From assembly GCF_028618695.1 (NCBI RefSeq), contig NZ_JAQIVI010000805.1:1-6678 (forward strand): a DNA stretch of 6,678 nucleotides, given 5' to 3'. The notes beneath the pieces were generated by a model, which did no database searches, was not told the origin of the DNA, and was given only the letters and a program-made list of their open reading frames with translations. Source of the stretch: Natrinema soli (GTDB lineage Archaea > Halobacteriota > Halobacteria > Halobacteriales > Natrialbaceae). Both the position numbers and the translations under genes were made by a program. Of the stretch, positions 5,892 to 6,678 are shown piece by piece. Within the stretch, counting starts at the first letter, position 1. Each line of letters opens with the position of its first letter.

Positions 5892-6678
5892 AGCACGCCG
5901 AACCCGAACTCCGCCATCCCGAACACCGGCCCCCACAGGAAGTGGAGCGCGACGCCGACGACGGCGGCGGGCAGGAAGTTGTAGATCGTGGCGACGATGG
6001 CAGCCTTGGCGTCGACGGCCAGCAACGGGAACAGGGCGTCGCCGTCCTGGGCGATCGCGTTGGCGCTCAGCGCGGAGAAGGGCAGGCCGCCCTCGGCGTA
6101 GACGCTCGCGAGCAGGATCTGGGGGCCACAGCCGGGGATCAGCCCGACGACCGCGCCACCGATCGGTGCAAGGACGCCCGCCGCCGCGGCGAGAGTCGCG
6201 ATGTTCACCCCGCTGAAGAGGACGAAGTACTCGTAGGCGAGAAAGGCCACGAGCACCCAGACGGTGACGAAACTCGTCTCCATCGCCGCGTGGGTGAGCG
6301 TGTCGTAGATGGAGCCGAAGGAGTCTCGAGCCCGCGCAATTTCCCCCTCCCCAACGTAGTGGCGGCCGATTAGGTAGAGGTACAGCGACAGCACCGCGCC
6401 GACGATGCCGACGACGGTGAAGAGCCCGTCGAAGCCGGGGCCGAGCGCCAGCGCGACCTCGGGACCGCCGCGGAGCAGGTAGATCGTCCCGAGAACGAGT
6501 CCCAAGATGGCGGCTCCCCACCACGCGAGGTGCGCGAGATGTGAGACGGGAGTGAGCACTCGAGAGTGTCGATCCGGTCCCGACTCGTGGGCGTGGGTGG
6601 GGGCCGGGCCGCCGTAATCGTGGGTTGGGTTGGGCCCGACCCCGCTGTTGACCGCGGTGCCGCCGTCGGGCGTCGCGG
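5888..6678 (-). CDS. Putative 10TM heavy-metal exporter (ArsP_2 / putative manganese transporter family), C-terminal part
   Basis: The minus-strand frame ends at TGA 5888-5890 and stays open through the right edge, giving 262 visible residues; the true start lies outside the window. A GTG at 6559 is in frame but internal. The protein should move a metal ion or related substrate across the cytoplasmic membrane. Counting from that GTG, hydrophobic spans lie at about 11-29, 45-64, 98-115, 120-141 and 175-209 (probably two helices). The family signature is present twice over: GLIPGCGPQ at 139-147 and SANAIAQDGDALFPLLA at 165-181, both of which I associate with the ArsP_2 / putative manganese transporter family. 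The N-terminal extension encoded by 6560-6678 is a loop rich in Gly, Pro and His, containing THDYGGPAPTHAHESGPDRH, which may bind metal. The substrate (manganese, arsenical or other) cannot be decided here. Confidence 0.85.
   Translation of the reverse strand, partial: ATPDGGTAVNSGVGPNPTHDYGGPAPTHAHESGPDRHSRVLTPVSHLAHLAWWGAAILGLVLGTIYLLRGGPEVALALGPGFDGLFTVVGIVGAVLSLYLYLIGRHYVGEGEIARARDSFGSIYDTLTHAAMETSFVTVWVLVAFLAYEYFVLFSGVNIATLAAAAGVLAPIGGAVVGLIPGCGPQILLASVYAEGGLPFSALSANAIAQDGDALFPLLAVDAKAAIVATIYNFLPAAVVGVALHFLWGPVFGMAEFGFGVL

Noticed and set aside
6557..6559. GTG as the real start of the metal exporter
   Set aside because: The frame stays open to the window edge with a sensible His-rich loop, and the family is longer than 223 residues, so the start is further upstream.
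1..6678. CRISPR array, tRNA, rRNA or intact insertion sequence
   Set aside because: No regularly spaced repeats, no cloverleaf or rRNA-like segments and no transposase motifs were found on either strand by reading.

Overview
The window looks like chromosomal DNA from a haloarchaeon (class Halobacteria), plausibly a Natrialbales genus such as Natrinema or Haloterrigena. The evidence is high GC, third positions dominated by G/C, frequent CTCGAG in coding DNA, strongly acidic proteins rich in Asp and Glu, and starts preceded at about -27 by TATA-like boxes rather than by Shine-Dalgarno sites. The genus is a guess.

Left part (1-2098, all plus strand). The C-terminal part of a saccharopine dehydrogenase-like oxidoreductase enters from the left edge. 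Next comes a short gene for a TrkA-C (RCK_C) regulatory domain that appears to be the stump of a larger membrane protein. A hydrophobic N-terminus survives just upstream, but in another reading frame. Two tandem DUF2267 paralogues follow, 80 bases apart, each with its own start region.

Middle (2099-4770). A short TTCG-rich convergent spacer separates the second DUF2267 gene from a small minus-strand DUF7553-like gene. That gene and uvrB diverge from a shared 278-base promoter region. uvrB is complete and carries the expected excinuclease B motifs.

Right part (4771-6678). A lower-GC stretch of DNA surrounds a VOC-superfamily metalloenzyme gene. A 385-base gene-free region follows, with short direct repeats and two adjacent palindromes. 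Last, on the minus strand and running off the right edge, is a multi-pass membrane protein of the 10TM heavy-metal exporter (ArsP_2 / putative manganese transporter) family with a His-rich loop.

The genes do not form one pathway. This is mostly ordinary housekeeping and accessory chromosome, with single genes behind their own promoters. I see no CRISPR array, tRNA, rRNA, intact insertion sequence or recognisable defence system. The observations best worth checking are the broken TrkA-C gene, the tandem DUF2267 pair and the palindrome pair at the end of the transporter gene.
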